The notes below the pieces were generated by a model. It saw nothing but the letters and a program-made list of their open reading frames with translations, ran no database searches and had not been told where the DNA came from. The position numbers were made by a program, and so were the translations under genes. A stretch of 64,000 bases of DNA from Gracilaria domingensis (taxonomy: Eukaryota; Rhodophyta; Florideophyceae; Gracilariales; Gracilariaceae): the NCBI GenBank assembly GCA_022539475.1, contig VCMS01000027.1, forward strand, positions 124,001-188,000, written 5' to 3'. This document shows positions 29,040-41,619 of this stretch, piece by piece. How positions within the stretch are numbered: position 1 is the first letter of the stretch; the number at the start of each line of letters is the position of its first letter.

Positions 29040-29822
29040 ACAGAAATGGAACAGCATGGTGTCTTAATATCCACGTTCAAACCAAGAACCGACTAGAAAG
29101 GTTCAAACCAAGTAGCTATAAAATGCACACCATGAGCCAAAGTTTTAGGTAGAACAACGGCGACGGTACAATTAAAACCGTGAAAGTGTGCACACGAGCC
29201 CAACAGAGGGCAGCACATTATATTTTCAGGAAAAAGAGCGAGAAACCGAGCCAGTCGTAGAAAGAAAGAAGACATGGATGAAGAGAGGGTTGACCGCTGG
29301 GAAACACAGACCATGCTAAAAAGAATTGGAATTCCAAAGGAGTGGGTTGGAGAAAAAGATCGAAAAAGACGAGAGACGGTTGGAATGAGTCGTGAGAAAG
29401 GAAGTGATCTGTCCGACTTGAATTTGGCGACAAACGTCCGAAGTCGGGGGTTTATATAAACATGAGCAGCTTGCATTTCCTTTGAAACTAATCTCTAGTA
29501 TCCGGGTCATCAACCCTTGAGCTTCACGCTTGCTCACCATGGGATATGCCTCTCACGTGTCTTTCCAACAAAGCAAAACAAACTTCGTAGCCAGATTGTA
29601 CTTTCAAACTATCCAATTGAATTGTCATATATATCTCTTGAATCTTCTTTCATCTGTTTTTGTGCCTTCTCGTTCTGCGCCACCTCTACAGATTCCAAAT
29701 GACCGAAGCAGCAAAATACATTCGCGACCTTACGGATGATGAGACTCATAATTCGGATTTCTCTCCTCTGCACTCCACCGTAATCGATTGTAATGCACAG
29801 GAGGGCTCGGGCACCGATACAG
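29040..29822 (-). repeat. Diverged family-1-like LTR piece, cut by element D
   Basis: Shares with the family-1 LTR the order GCACACGAGCCCAACAGAGGGCAGCACA (compare 3962-3990), a purine-rich region, the inverted pair ending in CGAAGTCGGGGG, a near-palindromic TATA motif (29449-29462) and the antisense ORF start at 29701. It is much more diverged than the two LTRs in 3524-23529, hence older. Its U3 side stops at 29822, where the LTR of element D begins. Confidence 0.6.
29701..29822 (+). pseudogene. Antisense LTR ORF, diverged copy cut by element D
   Basis: The translation begins MTEAAKYIRDLTDDE and continues NSDFSPLHSTVID. It aligns without gaps in the motif core to the family-1 antisense ORF (ANITDDDTDRSD, STVIEYEAEE). 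DNA identity is low while the TDD, SD and STVI spacing is kept, which supports past protein-level selection. The copy ends where element D starts. Confidence 0.55.
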
Positions 29823-31183
29823 TGTAGTGCAATGCCTGCAAGCAGGAAGACACCACGAAGACGTTCGCGATCTTCCTCTACTGAGTGCAACCCAGAGAAC
29901 AGAGCCTCTCTGGAATGGCACAACTATCCGGGGGTAAGACTGGGACCAAACCGTCACAACGGAGCGTTGAGAGTTGAGCAGAGAAGTACGACTCACACGT
30001 GAGTGTAGCAGCCTCGAAAGAGGGACGAAACCACAGAGTGGGGAAAGAGAAAGAGAGGGAAAAGAGGAAGAGATAAGAGAGGTACGGCGTATAGCCAGGG
30101 TATTCCCTATACAGGGTCGAACACAAACAGCAAAGGTGAGACACTCCCAAAGTTGGGTTCTGCCGGGACGCAGGGTGGATAGACGCACCGTGACAACGGG
30201 GAGTCGCTCCGATAAGGAGTTGTGCACGGCCGAAGGCGAGAGTGGCTAGAGCCAAGATCCTTCAAGTAGGATCACCCTGGTTTCGGAACTTTACTGGTGC
30301 GACGGCGGCAACGCCGTCGCACTAAGTAGTGTCCTCCCTAAAAATAATAAATAATATTAACTAAACATCCCACTAATTGTGGCAAACGCCCACCTGTAGT
30401 GGCCAACCTCCGATCAGCCCCACCGTGTCCCACGTGTCCAAACCATCTCGTTGACAACCACTAGTTACTACTAGTCATGTACTGGTGTGTACCAGGTAGA
30501 CCCGTGAACGGGAATTATGACTAAGTCCAGCGAAATTCCTCATAGATGAGCGTTGCACTACATACGGGAAGTTCGATTGACGATAGTGAAGATGACAGAT
30601 ATTGTGAGATAGCGCCGTCAGGCGAAATAGTCCTAGAGGCGCGATCCGTGAGCTGTTCGTAAACTGGGCGTGTACTCCCGTGATCCGGTCGGTTGTAGAG
30701 TGTGACGCGTGGAAGCGATCGCCAGCACCGGGCGGTCGTAGGAAGACTGGCCGGTCGGGTACGTCAGGCGCGGTCGAGAAACGCGCGTTGAGTCCGAACG
30801 GCTTGGAAACCTAGTAGTTGTCCGTCATGGTCTATTCGCAGGTCTGATTTAGCCAAAAGTTATTTCAGAACGGTGGTGCCTACCCTTTTCTAGTTGGGTG
30901 TCCGGGAGGAGCGGAGGTGCATAAGTAGCCCCTCGACGCTGCAACTCACCGCGTACAGTCTGAATCGGCACCATGTCCACGTGGCGAAAATATTCAGGGT
31001 TGGAGCGTATGCCATCTATCTACAACTATGCTACGTGTAGTTCTTATCGTACAAGTCCACACTGCGTGCCATCTCCGCACATGTGGGACACCTCGCATAT
31101 CCTGCCAGTCTCTGACACACCCCTTCCTACCTTCCACATTCATCGGGTCAACCATACCACAGCGCTGACCTCACTATACTGCA
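29823..31183 (-). repeat. Putative 3' LTR of element D
   Basis: Starts TGCAGTATAG on the minus strand right after the purine tract and ends CTACA at 29823, so it has TG..CA ends; the last bases resemble the end of the E LTR (TGTAGAGCAA vs TGTAGTGCAA on the plus strand). Length 1,361 bp. The five bases outside the left end are TACAG. The matching 5' LTR is absent from the window, so the borders rest on the purine tract and the TG/CA ends only. Confidence 0.5.
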
Positions 31184-31197
31184 GACCTCCCTCCTAG
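31184..31197 (-). other. Polypurine tract of element D
   Basis: Minus strand CTAGGAGGGAGGTC directly before TGCAG. Comparable in form to the tract of element E (AAGGAGGGGGAGA). Confidence 0.5.
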
Positions 31198-31224
31198 AGT
31201 GCGCGACACCCAGGACGCGCCAAC

Positions 31225-33311
31225 TTGATTCCGAAAGCTATGGATTTCAACGACATCCCTGTTCCGCGCCGCCGCTCATCGGGTGCTACCAGAAACGAAG
31301 CGGACGGAGAAAGACGATGTCAAGATTACGACACTTCGAATTTGCCCAGGACGTTTGACAAGCCTCTTCTCGGACAGAGGTTCGATCACCGAGCTCGTCG
31401 CTTGTCCGTACGGTTCATAAATTCGAGCAGCAGTGCTGAATAGGAGCGTCTGCCGCTGTTCCCAGTACGAGGACTCTTAAGCGACAAAGTAATCGGCCAA
31501 TACTTGGATACGCATGGCTTTGAGGCTTTCCCCGAAAGGTGATGCATGCGGGAAAGGACAGGGAGAAACCCCAAGGGTAGCCGAGAGGAAGCGTGGAAGC
31601 AGCGATGGAAACACCTTCCGGGGGTGAGAGGCGACGTGAACGGCCAGACCGTTGGGCACTGCGTCATGCAGTCCCTTCGCTGCCTAGAGAAGTTCGAGTA
31701 CCAGGGCCGAATGCGTCAAATGGTTCCCCGAATGTTGGCTGATTCTGCGTTTCCCCGTCCGGAAGAAACCCCACTAGAACTGGTGATGTTCTCGCCACCT
31801 TACGATACGCTGTACTGGCTCGGTCGAACGCAATGAGAAGACAACGTCGCCACGGAGGCTCGCATAAGGTTCAAGGCCGAAGGATTCATGTTCGGATGGC
31901 ACAACGTAGAGTTCTTTGACCTCCACCCACCCGATCAGCAGAAGTTTTATGCCAAACTGCCATCCAACTGGGACGAGTTCGACGAATCTCGAGACCTCTC
32001 AGTAACCACGCCCCCAGTGTTCGCCTATTACTCCCACGACATTCTTTGGGAAGGACCTCTGGCTGGGCGGATCATGCGTGCTTCGTATTCCGAGTGGGCA
32101 GTATGTGCTTTGATGGCTTTTCTTCAGGCAGCGACGGAAGGCGTCTACGTGTTCACAGGTACGGAGGATTCTAGAGTGAATTCCTCCTCGAGGTTTCCAG
32201 AAAAGCTAGAGAAGAAAGAACCTGCATGCCTGGAACTTCCTTTCCCGCTACCGTAGGCATTGCTGTCTCTTATCATGAAGATGGGACTTCACAACGTTCT
32301 GCGAGGTACAAAGTTCGACGCCGCAACAGTCGGAAGATGGTTACATCTCTCCGTCATCAAAGACTGGTCGGTTACTTCCGGATATTTGTGGTTCAATCCC
32401 CGAACGGAGACGTTTCCCGCTATGCCAAGGATGGCGAATGATCCGCATCTCTTGACACATCGGTTACGCCTGGACATTTCACGCCCGTCATGGTCTTTTC
32501 CTGGGGTCCCTTACTTCTATCCGCTAGGTTACATGGATCTTAGAAAGCGAGAAGAGTCAACGAGAAATGATATCAGTGGAATGGATTTGCAGCACGTGCA
32601 ATTCTTGCCACCAATCCCAGCTCGTACGAACAGGGAACAAAGCCCTGCATTCATGCAAGAGACCAGGAGCAGGAAAAAGCAGCGCTCCAATCCCTTCAAC
32701 AGGTCTGCCGTCTAGCCAGCGAGCCACCTCCATCCTCTGTGTTGGAAGCGTTGATACGCTCCCGAACAAGGGTCGAGCACTTTCATGGAGCGGAGCGTGT
32801 GATACGCGGTGATACACTGGGAATGATCGACCTTCTTCTATTCATGAGCGACCTCACCAGTGTCATTGTCGAGCAGCACGTCGACGCGTTCGGGGATTCG
32901 GTGATAGACGAGCAGGCGAGCCCACCAGCGACCGTATTGAGACGAATGTTAAGCGCGAGTAGAAACCTGATCACCGCTCAGAACCGCAGCACGGCCTGGT
33001 TTTGTGCCGTTCGGGCAGCCGTTCGTTCTCGCGGAGCTCCAACAACCGTCACTGCGCTGGATGAGTCACTGGTTCCAGCAATGAGATCACATCTTGGTAA
33101 TAATAGCGCTGCTCTGCGAGAGCGTTTTGAGATCATGGCAGGAGGCATGGGCGCAGTTAGAAGTGGTGCTGTTCCTGTACTTCAACCGGACGGTACCATT
33201 GAACAGTTCGACCGAGGTGCCTCCGTGGTGCAGCCGAACGGTACGATGGCGTCGACTACAGCGGGCGTAGCCAATGCTGCAGAGGAGCGGTGCACACCGG
33301 AAGCTTCATGA
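31225..33311 (+). pseudogene. Extra antisense coding region of element D
   Basis: A series of plus-strand frames between pol and the 3' LTR, opposite to the element. Motifs include SVTTPPVFAYYSHDILWEGP (about 32010-32060) and HLSVIKDWSVTSGYLWFNPR (about 32345-32400). Blocks such as DIL.W..PL and LS.......SGYLWFNP resemble DILLWSRPLL and LSPGRISTRYGVWVYYDP in the corresponding region of element E. Function unknown; broken. Confidence 0.5.
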
Positions 33312-34513
33312 TCAGCCGTTGCCTGTTTGTCGCTTGCAATGAATACTCTCGTCCAGCACAGCTGCGTGAGCCATGAGGCCGAAAGCCCTAGAATAAATAG
33401 TTTCTGTGTCCGAAATGGCGGAATGAGGCTTCTCAAGGAAGCGCACAAGCAGCGTACGTAGCTCTAAGGCCGACAGCAACTGCTCCGCGTGCGATGCGCT
33501 CGATAAATTGTAAATATCCTCAATTCAAGACCCTGCGTGTATCATCGGATTGAGTAGCCGGTTGATTATATACTATTGCGCGTAGTGCAGACGGCAGACG
33601 TTCCAAAAAATCAATAAGTATTTGAAGCGCGCGGCGGCCCCAAAACAAGCATTGCGAGGCGCTGAAGCGCCACCATTTCGGAGTTATCGCCGAAAAAAGA
33701 AATCAGCGTTTTCAACACCGTGAGAGGAGGTAGTTTCCAGCCGAGATTATTTGATTATCCTTGCAAGTAGCCTCGCGCTTGCGCTGCCGATTGGAAAGCA
33801 TGCGCTCCAGGAGTGATATGCAATGTACGGTTGCCGACTGCTCCGCTCGCCGCGCGTCTTTGCTGGCGCTTCAAAGCCCGCACGGGTTGCGATCGGGCCA
33901 TGTTTCACTTATATACACATCAAAACCGTTTGGATTGAGTAAAACAGATGTACTTAGTCCCTTGTGAGGCTTTGCTGAGCAATCGTGATGAGTCCGTACG
34001 GCGTTTTACCATCTTTCCGGCGTGATGAACGACCTGTTTGGAACTCAGGCGTGTGCGACTGGGCTACAGCAAAGAGTTTGACCTCAATCGTTCGACTGGT
34101 GAAGCCAATGTGTGCTGACGGCCTCGACACCGATCGAAGGGCTGCTCTTATCGTCTGGTTCGAGTGGAGAGGCAGTACCGCACAGACAATGTTGCTGTCC
34201 CAGATTCCTTATCAAGATTGCGCTCGTTCACGATTAGATAACTGGCAGGTAAGGTAGACCACTCTTCATCGAAATGACGGTAGTTCCGAACCTAAATTGC
34301 AAGATGATGAGGGTGGGACTTCATGAAATCAGAATCTGTTTCAAGTTTTCAGTATAGCACGTTGCGTGCAACAGTTCCACATCTGCGTTAAGCTCAAACT
34401 GAAATGGTTCGGACAGGAAGATATGATGAGCTTGTACAGGGGTTAATCTCCAATCGGTGTGTCAGTTAGTATATTACGCTGAATACATAAGAAGATACCG
34501 TTCGGGTATCATC
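33312..34513. other. Unassigned 1.2-kb segment of element D
   Basis: It lies between the antisense region and the chromodomain end of pol. The same interval in element E is only about 0.4 kb, so D may hold an insertion here. A plus-strand frame at 33985-34257 (LTSIVRLVKPMCADGLDTDR) ends in CAGGTAAGG, which looks like an exon end with a 5' splice site. No family recognised. Confidence 0.35.
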
Positions 34514-37500
34514 CTATCTCGTAGAAGGAGTGAAAAATACGGAATAGTTCCCCCTCCTAGAGTAAGACGACTCCGTTCGGCTTACGCGTTTCCAGTAACG
34601 CGCAAGAAAGTGCTGCGGGATGTTTTCCGGGGGTTCCCATGAATCGTGCGCAGCACTGTATCCATACCTCCGTACACGGTAAACCATTTCGTGCGGAGGG
34701 TTGTCAGAGACACCGTGAGAGAGGACTTTCTCCACGACTCCGGTAGTACCCGTGCGGTCTTCTGCGGATGTAGATGGTTCAGTTCGGGTATTAGTTGGTT
34801 CCAAAACGGGTTCTTCAGTAACAGGGCCTTCCGGGTCGGCTTCTACGCTGCGCTGCCGTTCAATTGTCACCAGTTGTGACTGATTCCGAGCAAAAGCGCG
34901 TGTGACGTGGTCAATGCTGACGGTATCGTTTATACCGTCAACATCTATTCTGACAGTAGTTTCCGTCGCGGAAACGACCTTGTAGGGTCCCGTCGTCTTC
35001 AGCAACAGCTTCCGCGACGTGCAGTCATGTTCTTCGAGGACACCACCGGTTGGAGCGGTCTTCGGGCGATTAAGGAACACCTCGTCTCCAGCAGTGAAGC
35101 GTGGAGGGGCCCGTACGGACTTGTGGAAGTCCGGCGTTGTGCGTTCCTGAGACGGGTCCGCGGGGATTGAAGCGTAGCCTTCAGAAGGCGTAGGGTGTAA
35201 TGCTTCATCTGAGCCGGCGTAGGTTGTGCCAGCGTAGCAGCATCCGTAGTGGAGCTCGGCTCATCAAGAACAACCTTCGGCGGGACGCGGGTCAACGCCA
35301 AGTCGAATGGTGTGGTGCCCGTGCTTCGGTGAACTTGTAAATTGTATCCGTACGTAAGTGGCCGTACGTATGCGTGCTAGTTCGACTGGTGATCCGCAAC
35401 GTAATGTTGAAAGCGCTCTACCAGCGTACGATTGAACCGTTCGGCCTGGACATTCGTCTGAGGATGGTATGCCGTGGGGGTGACGTGTTTGGTACCCAGC
35501 GAGCGACACACTTCCTCGAAGAACTTCGCGACGAATTGAGGCCCGTTATCGGTGAGTAAGTCGTTAGGGATCCCGTACGGATAGACCCAGTTCTCCAGAA
35601 ATGTTTTGGCCACAGCTGGAGCAGTGGTAGGCCTTAGCGAGGTAGCTCTGCAGAGTTTTGTGAATCGGTCGGTGATCACCAAGATGTATTCAGCCCCGCT
35701 CACGGACTTCGGAAAAGGACCGACCATGTCCATAGCCACAAACTCGAGTGGGCCCGTTGCGGGAAAGAGCTTCAGTCGTTTCTGAGAACGGTGTAGTGTA
35801 CCGCGGATGGCAGCGCACGAGCGGCAATCCCGAACAGTTTGGTATACAAATGAGCGAGGCACTACCTTCTGCAGTGCTTTGTCCAGAGTCGAGCGGCGAA
35901 TGAGTACTCCGTGACGGATAACGTCGAAGAGGGTAGCGCAGTTACCTACGTCCTTCCGTACGGACTTGAAGTACTCATCTTCGGCCTGAGCTCGAATGAG
36001 CTTTTCCAGGGCGTCCAGTTGGACTTCAGTTTCCTCCTCCACGACAGCCATGACTTCACGGCATCCGACCGCTGCGTTCTTGTCATACCAGTCGATAGCG
36101 ACGTCCTTCAAGACCTCTTCGTCAACTGTGGAGTATGCTATGTGCTATGCTCCATCATCTTCTGTTCGGTCGTCAACCAGGAGGCAGGGAACCTCTTCGT
36201 CAATAGGCGTCTGGTCCTCTCCGTCCGTTTGGATACGTGAGAGCGCATCGGCGGCCCGGTGTTTTATGCCCGGTCTGTGTACGATATCAAAGTCGTACTC
36301 CATCAGGCGGAGTTGCTAGCGGGCGAGCCTTCCGAAGGCATCCGCCAGGTTTAGCATCCACCTCAGCGCATGGTGATCAATTCGGAGGGTGAACCTATTC
36401 ATCTCAAGATACGGTCGAAGATGCAATATAGACCATACTACGGTGAGGTCTTCCCGTTCTGTTGTAGAGTAAGCCCGTTGGGCTTTCGTCAACGAACGAC
36501 TTCAGTATCCGATTTGGAGAAGATTGTAGTACAGCCACAGGCCGTGACAACGTACTATGCCCTGCAAAAGGAATAAATTGCCCTAGCAACCAAGCGGGAC
36601 GAGGAGCACTCAGACGGACGCTAACAACGGCCCACGAGAAGGCGTAGAGCACGGACCCATACTTACGGTGAGGTTCTTCCGTTCTGTTGTCAGAGTAAGC
36701 CCTTGGCTCTTCGTAAAACGAACGACTCCCAGTATCCGATTTGGGAGAAGATTGTAGTAACAGCCAACATGGCCTTGACAACGTACTATGCCCTGCAAAA
36801 GGAATAAAACTTGCGGAGAACCAAGCGGACGAAGGAGACCAACGGACGTAACAACGGGCCACGAGATAGGCGTAGAGCACCGGATTAGTGACGGTAAGGC
36901 ATGACCCTGTTTGGGAAACTAGACGATGAAAATCGGTTAGGGGCGTGCGTGAAGGTTTAGTCCACGGAGAGCTCTGTCCAGCGGGATGATGTCTTAAGGG
37001 CACCTCCCACGGCCAGTAACCACGTGTCGAAAACAATAAACTATCTACCTATAAGGGGAGTCTGTCGAAGCGCCTTACACGACAACTGTCAGAACCCTAC
37101 ACGTGTGGGACCCGAGGCGCACCCTGTGCACACTAACTACCACAAACTACTATTATGCACCCATCGGGAGGTGCATCCCATTGCACTACAAAGATCACCG
37201 TCTGCTTGCTTCTGTGACAATACGCATCCAACTTGTTTGTCACAAGCCTCGGTATCCAGAACGTAGGGCATATCCGGGCGTGCAATAGCCAAGATAGGAG
37301 GCCGTATCAGCCGGTTATGGAGCTCACCGAATGCTTCATATTCCGTGTCAGTCAATGTCTCGAGGTTGCCCGGTCGGCCTTTTTTCGAGCTTGCGGTTCA
37401 GAGGAGCCGCAATTCGGGCAAAGTTCTGCACGACCCCTCGGAAGACATTCAGAGTCCCAGCAACGACGAAAGTTCCGTCTGGTTGGTGGGCGGTTTAGCC

Positions 37501-38360
37501 ATCCGTATAGCATCTTGGGTCTTCGTAGAGACCTGTAACTTGCCCGGGCGGATAACATGTCCCAGGTAGTCCCCAGTACCACTGAAGAAGGAGCATTTAT
37601 CAAGACAGAGTGTAATACCGGCCTATCGGAGGAGTGAAAGAATTGTCCGAACATGGTCGTAATATTCAGCAACCGTGCGGGAGTAGATGATGAAGTCGTC
37701 AAGATAGACTAACGCGTACTGCCATTTCACACGAGACAGTATGATATCCAGCGCTCTCTGGAAAGTCGCGGGTGCATTCTTCAACCCAAACAGCATTCGG
37801 GTATACCGATACAGTCCCATGTTGGAGGTAAACGTCGTCTTATCCCGGTTGGCTTCATCCATTTCGGGCTGCCAATATCCGCTGTTTGCATCTAGGGTGG
37901 AGAATATCTTCGCCTCCCCGAGTGAATCGATACACTCATCCATTCTCGGTAATGGTTAAGTATCCCGAACAGGAGCTGCTTTAAGACGGCGGTAATCTAC
38001 ACAGAAGCGGAGTCTGCCGTCTTTCTTTTGAGCGAACACGACCGGTCTCACCCACTCGGTCTATGAGGGCTCAATTACACCCATCTCCAGCTGCTTGCTG
38101 ACCTCCTTGCGTTCCAGTTCGCGACGCGCAGGACCCGCTCGGTACGGCATCTGGTAGATAGGTTTCGTACCAGGTTCCAATTGAATCAGGTGCTTTGCTG
38201 CTGCAATGCGGCCTAAGTGGGCGTCCCACATATCTTGAAATGGTCTGAGCAGCTCGATAACCTTATTCCGTTCGGATAGGAATTCAGAAGACAACTGTAC
38301 CTTGGAGATCCAATCCGCTTCCATGTGCGTCGATAGTTTCTCTCCGGCTGGGATACTCAA
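34514..38360 (-). pseudogene. pol: Element D pol: RT, RNase H, integrase, chromodomain
   Basis: Seen on the minus strand: RT (STLDANSGYWQPEMDE, MLFGLKNAPATFQ, YLDDFIIYS; about 38360-37623), RNase H (YVLDTEACDKQVGCVLSQ; about 37350-37140), integrase core (VAMDMVGPFP, LLTDNGPQFV, YHPQTNVQAERFNRTL; 36111-35377), a GPY/F-like module (TTGPYKVV) and a chromodomain (about 34740-34585: VEKVLSHGVSD, MVYRVRRYGY, DSWEPPENIP). Chromodomains direct chromovirus integrases to marked chromatin. Heavily broken; a ~223-bp tandem duplication sits between integrase and RNase H. Confidence 0.75.
36413..36880. repeat. Imperfect tandem duplication, period about 223 bp
   Basis: The blocks starting near 36433 (CATACTACGGTGAGGTC) and near 36656 (CATACTTACGGTGAGGTTC) share more than 150 bp, including GACAACGTACTATGCCCTGC and GCGTAGAGCAC. 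The two copies differ mainly by scattered short length differences. It lies inside pol of element D. Confidence 0.7.
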
Positions 38361-38676
38361 GTCCGTATTGGAAAGAGATTCAGAGTTGGGGACCCCTCTT
38401 TAGTTTCGTCGCTCCGAGACAAAACTTGCGAAGATATCAGAGCGATTGGAGATAAAAAGGCAAGTCCCACGATGGTTCCTTTGTGAAAGCGTACCGCACG
38501 GTCGGAAAAATTCGCCACCTAAACATAGAAGGGACTATCCAGTCGGAGTTCCATTACACCGTTAGGAAGGAGAGTGAGCTCTTCTTTGCGTGCCGTGCAG
38601 TGATGTCCTTGAATCAACATGGAGCCTGCGGCCCTAGAGGTTACCAGAACGTAAGATTCCGACATGGCTGATATCG

Positions 38677-39252
38677 TTATCGGTCGAGCAACGCGAATCT
38701 TGTTGGAATACGTTGGCAGATCGGTGGTTGGAGTAGTTTTCGGAGAGTATCCGGGCGGAGTTGTACTTTGCCCAGATGCGGATTGAATAGCCACGGGGTG
38801 TGAGTGCCGTAGCACGACAGTCCGTTTCGGAGGTAGAATAGCCTAAACAATCTGTTGATAAGTGAGGTACCGAGGAGGCAACTGACCGCAAGGTTGCTGG
38901 CTACCAAGAACGGTATCCGTACGTGAAGAGCTCCAATTCTTACCACAAGAGGTACAACACCGAGAATTTCCATCCCATTACGCGAAGCATCCGTAATGTT
39001 CTTGACCTTTCGTGATTGTAGATGCGTCTTCCAGTGCGGTGGGAGGTGCCGCTCATGGATGAGATTTGGGCCGGAGCCAGTGTCGAGAACGCCCGTAAGT
39101 GGATACATTACCGATCGAGAAAAGCCGACGGAGAAATTCACTTTATAATGGACGCTGCTCATCAACATAACTGGTTTGGCAGAATCATGCTCATCCAAAG
39201 CGTGTAAAAGGGACTGGTCGTCCGGATCGGAGGCAGGATCCGTACAGTCCAC
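38677..39252 (-). pseudogene. Element D aspartic protease region
   Basis: The minus-strand frame contains TGVLDTGSGPNLIHERHLPP (the DTG active-site motif) followed by PLVVRIGALHVRIPFLVA and CLLGTSLINR, the usual second half of a retropepsin. It lies between gag and RT as expected for the family. Confidence 0.75.
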
Positions 39253-39470
39253 TTCGGTGATGCGCTTCGGCCCTAGAAGACGGTTCGCCTCTACGCGTCC
39301 TCCTTTCCGTTTTCCTGCTCCACTGCTGCGTTCTCCTGGACAACCATGACCGGTTGGGGAGCAACGGAGCCTCCCACAGGAAGAGCGCGGACAGGCTTGG
39401 CCGAACGTACATCATTGGAGGTCCGAGCGGAGCTGTCACGGTTGCAGTACCCCTCCTCTCTATGGAGGTG

Positions 39471-40526
39471 CTAGTTCTTCTCCCGTGTGGCAAGAAGAGC
39501 TCCTAAAACACCGGGCGGGATCATCTTGCAATGATCCGGTTCCCTGTAAAGGCAGATCTGACACGGGCGGTCCATCAGCCGTCCTGGAAACTGCGCTGTA
39601 TGCGCAGACGTTTGAGGCGTAATAACAGTTGCCGTGCGATAAGATTCTGACCGAGAATAATTCGAAGGTGACGACGGCGTTGTCGGCGCCGACGGAGTGG
39701 AGCTACGTTGCCCGAATGCAAGTACTGCTTCACCACCGTCCGAGTCGATGGCAAAAGATTCCGTTTCGGTGCTCTGCAAGCTCATGATCTTCCGTCCCGT
39801 GGAGCGGTTTGTTGCTGCCTTAGTTCCAGATGGACGCAGCGTTGGCGTGTCAACCCGAACGAATTAACGTTTCGCCGAACGGTGCGTGTCGCCATATGAC
39901 TCTGCGTACCTTTCGAGCTCATCGTAGCCAATAGACGGATGCGTCGTGAGGTGGTTACGCACCTTCCCCCGTTTGGAAGGCAATAACCCCTCCACAAAGA
40001 GGGACTTCAATCTCCCGTCGGAGAAGACATTGCCGCAGCGGAGGGCCTTCGTCCACAGTTTCTGAGAGTATTCCGTCTCGGACATCCCAGAAGACTGGCG
40101 GTAGAGGGTGACATCCGCATAGGCGTCAGCAATGACTTCATCCGTAGCGTACGTAGTCAACAAAATGTTGACAACCTCCCGAGTACGTACGGAGCATCTC
40201 ATCTCCACGTACATCAACGGCGCCCGTTTCTACCAGGAGCCGGGACTGGATCAAAGCATGAGCCGGTCCGATCAGGTAGAGTTGGAAGCACCAAAGTGCT
40301 GCTCCCTCGGACAGTCCGTCGTGGTTGCAAGCGGTCTTGAACCGTTGGAGAAAGTTCTGGACTAATATAGAATCGGCCCTGGAGAAGGAATGGCCCTTCA
40401 TCTGGACATTCAACCTCTTCTGGTAGCGCCCAATCTTGCGCGCTACCCTCGCATTATACCAGTGACTGCGGTTGTCTAACCGATGCGTACGGTAGTCCAC
40501 CACCTTGGTGAACAGTTCGTTCAGTG
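39471..40526 (-). pseudogene. gag: Element D gag, part downstream of the E insertion
   Basis: The capsid-like sequence includes NFLQRFKTACNHDGLSEG, AALWCFQLYLIGPAHALIQ, ETEYSQKLWTKALRCGNV and LKSLFVEGLLPSKRGKVRNH. The motifs parallel those of element E gag (AYSTRLSKAFHRCGNV, FSMFVDGLDPQIRALV). Cut at 40526 by element E. Broken. Confidence 0.65.
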
Positions 40527-41550
40527 TGTAGAGCAAAACCATGCGGTAAACGCTATGGGGAATCTCCTCTAGGATGTCCGAGTCCTACTCCCTATGAGAG
40601 GTAGGCTCAGTGATAGAACCCTCTGTCCGTGCTCGAGTCGAGTGACAAGCCGAGTGTAAGACCGGAGACGGTGACTGGCTATATCTACAGAGGTGGAACG
40701 CAAAGAACGGTGCAGATCCAGAGATGGAGTGTGATCCAAACCTGAACAAAAGGAAGAGAAAGGGGACCGTGTAAACGGGGGAAAGCTCACGGTAGAAACC
40801 ACCGGAGCGGAGCTACAGATCGTGCCAACCGGCAGGAACAGGTCCGACAGCGGAGCGACGCACTCAGAGGCGCCAAAAATAAACCCAATACTGGGGCGGA
40901 AGCGATACCTGAACCAGGTGAACAAGTGCAAACAGCAAGACTCAACAGAGGGACAACCACAAGAATTAACAACAAAAACAAAACAAGAAACAACAAAAGA
41001 CAACCGACACGACGGTAACGACAATCAAAGATCCAAAGATGGCGAAACAAGTGCTTCCTTAGTAACCCTGAGGGGTAGTAGTGCCGATACCAATCGTGGT
41101 CACTCTCTGGTTGGAGTCGTAGACCTACGTAGGGAGCAAACTACTATGGCCCGATCCTGAACAGGATTCGACTTGAGTGTCGACTCAGTTGTCTATTTAC
41201 TTGGAGGCTCCAGGGTAAGATCACCCGAGCATATATACTATTACTACTACGGTATCTACAATGCACACCTCCCGAGGGTCGTACACGTGGACGAACCACT
41301 GTCAGGGTGCAGGGTATTCCCCAACGGGCGTGGCACAAATATCTAACTAGCCAGCTCCACCACGTGGCCTACTATCACACCCACTGGGCACTTCCCATGC
41401 AGGGTCCACCTATTAAGGGTTCAACCAAACCATCCCAACAATACCCAAAATTAAAGGGAGTTTTCATAACTTAGCCCCGTCACCGGTCATCGGTACCATC
41501 TCATTATGAGCGGCATGATGCATCCGATAGCGGAAAGCCATTGCTCCACA
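40527..41550 (-). repeat. Element E 3' LTR, 1,024 bp
   Basis: Directly follows the purine tract at 41551-41563 and ends at 40527 next to the CAGTG duplication. About 97% identical to the 5' LTR by eye, most differences being transitions. Confidence 0.9.
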
Positions 41551-41563
41551 TCTCCCCCTCCTT
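41551..41563 (-). other. Polypurine tract of element E
   Basis: Minus strand AAGGAGGGGGAGA immediately followed by TGTGGAGC, the LTR start. Typical position and composition. Confidence 0.8.
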
Positions 41564-41619
41564 AGATTCGAGAGCGAGCGCGCGCGCGACGGCGAAGTAC
41601 CGACATCGGGAGTATAAAT

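Noticed and set aside
29823-30300. Insertion of D as the sole cause of the cut LTR at 29822, with the missing half expected right of 53490
   Set aside because: No continuation of the LTR or of the antisense ORF in the right orientation was found beyond 53490, so a simple insertion cannot be shown; later rearrangement is likely.
31225-33311. A separate host gene on the plus strand at 31-33 kb
   Set aside because: Its position between the pol end and the LTR of element D, and its blocks shared with the antisense region of element E, make it part of the retroelement.
40569-41160. ORFs on both strands in the element E LTR (also 51878-52469)
   Set aside because: Two overlapping frames on opposite strands conserved only because the LTRs are about 97% identical. 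No diverged copy keeps them, unlike the family-1 antisense ORF.
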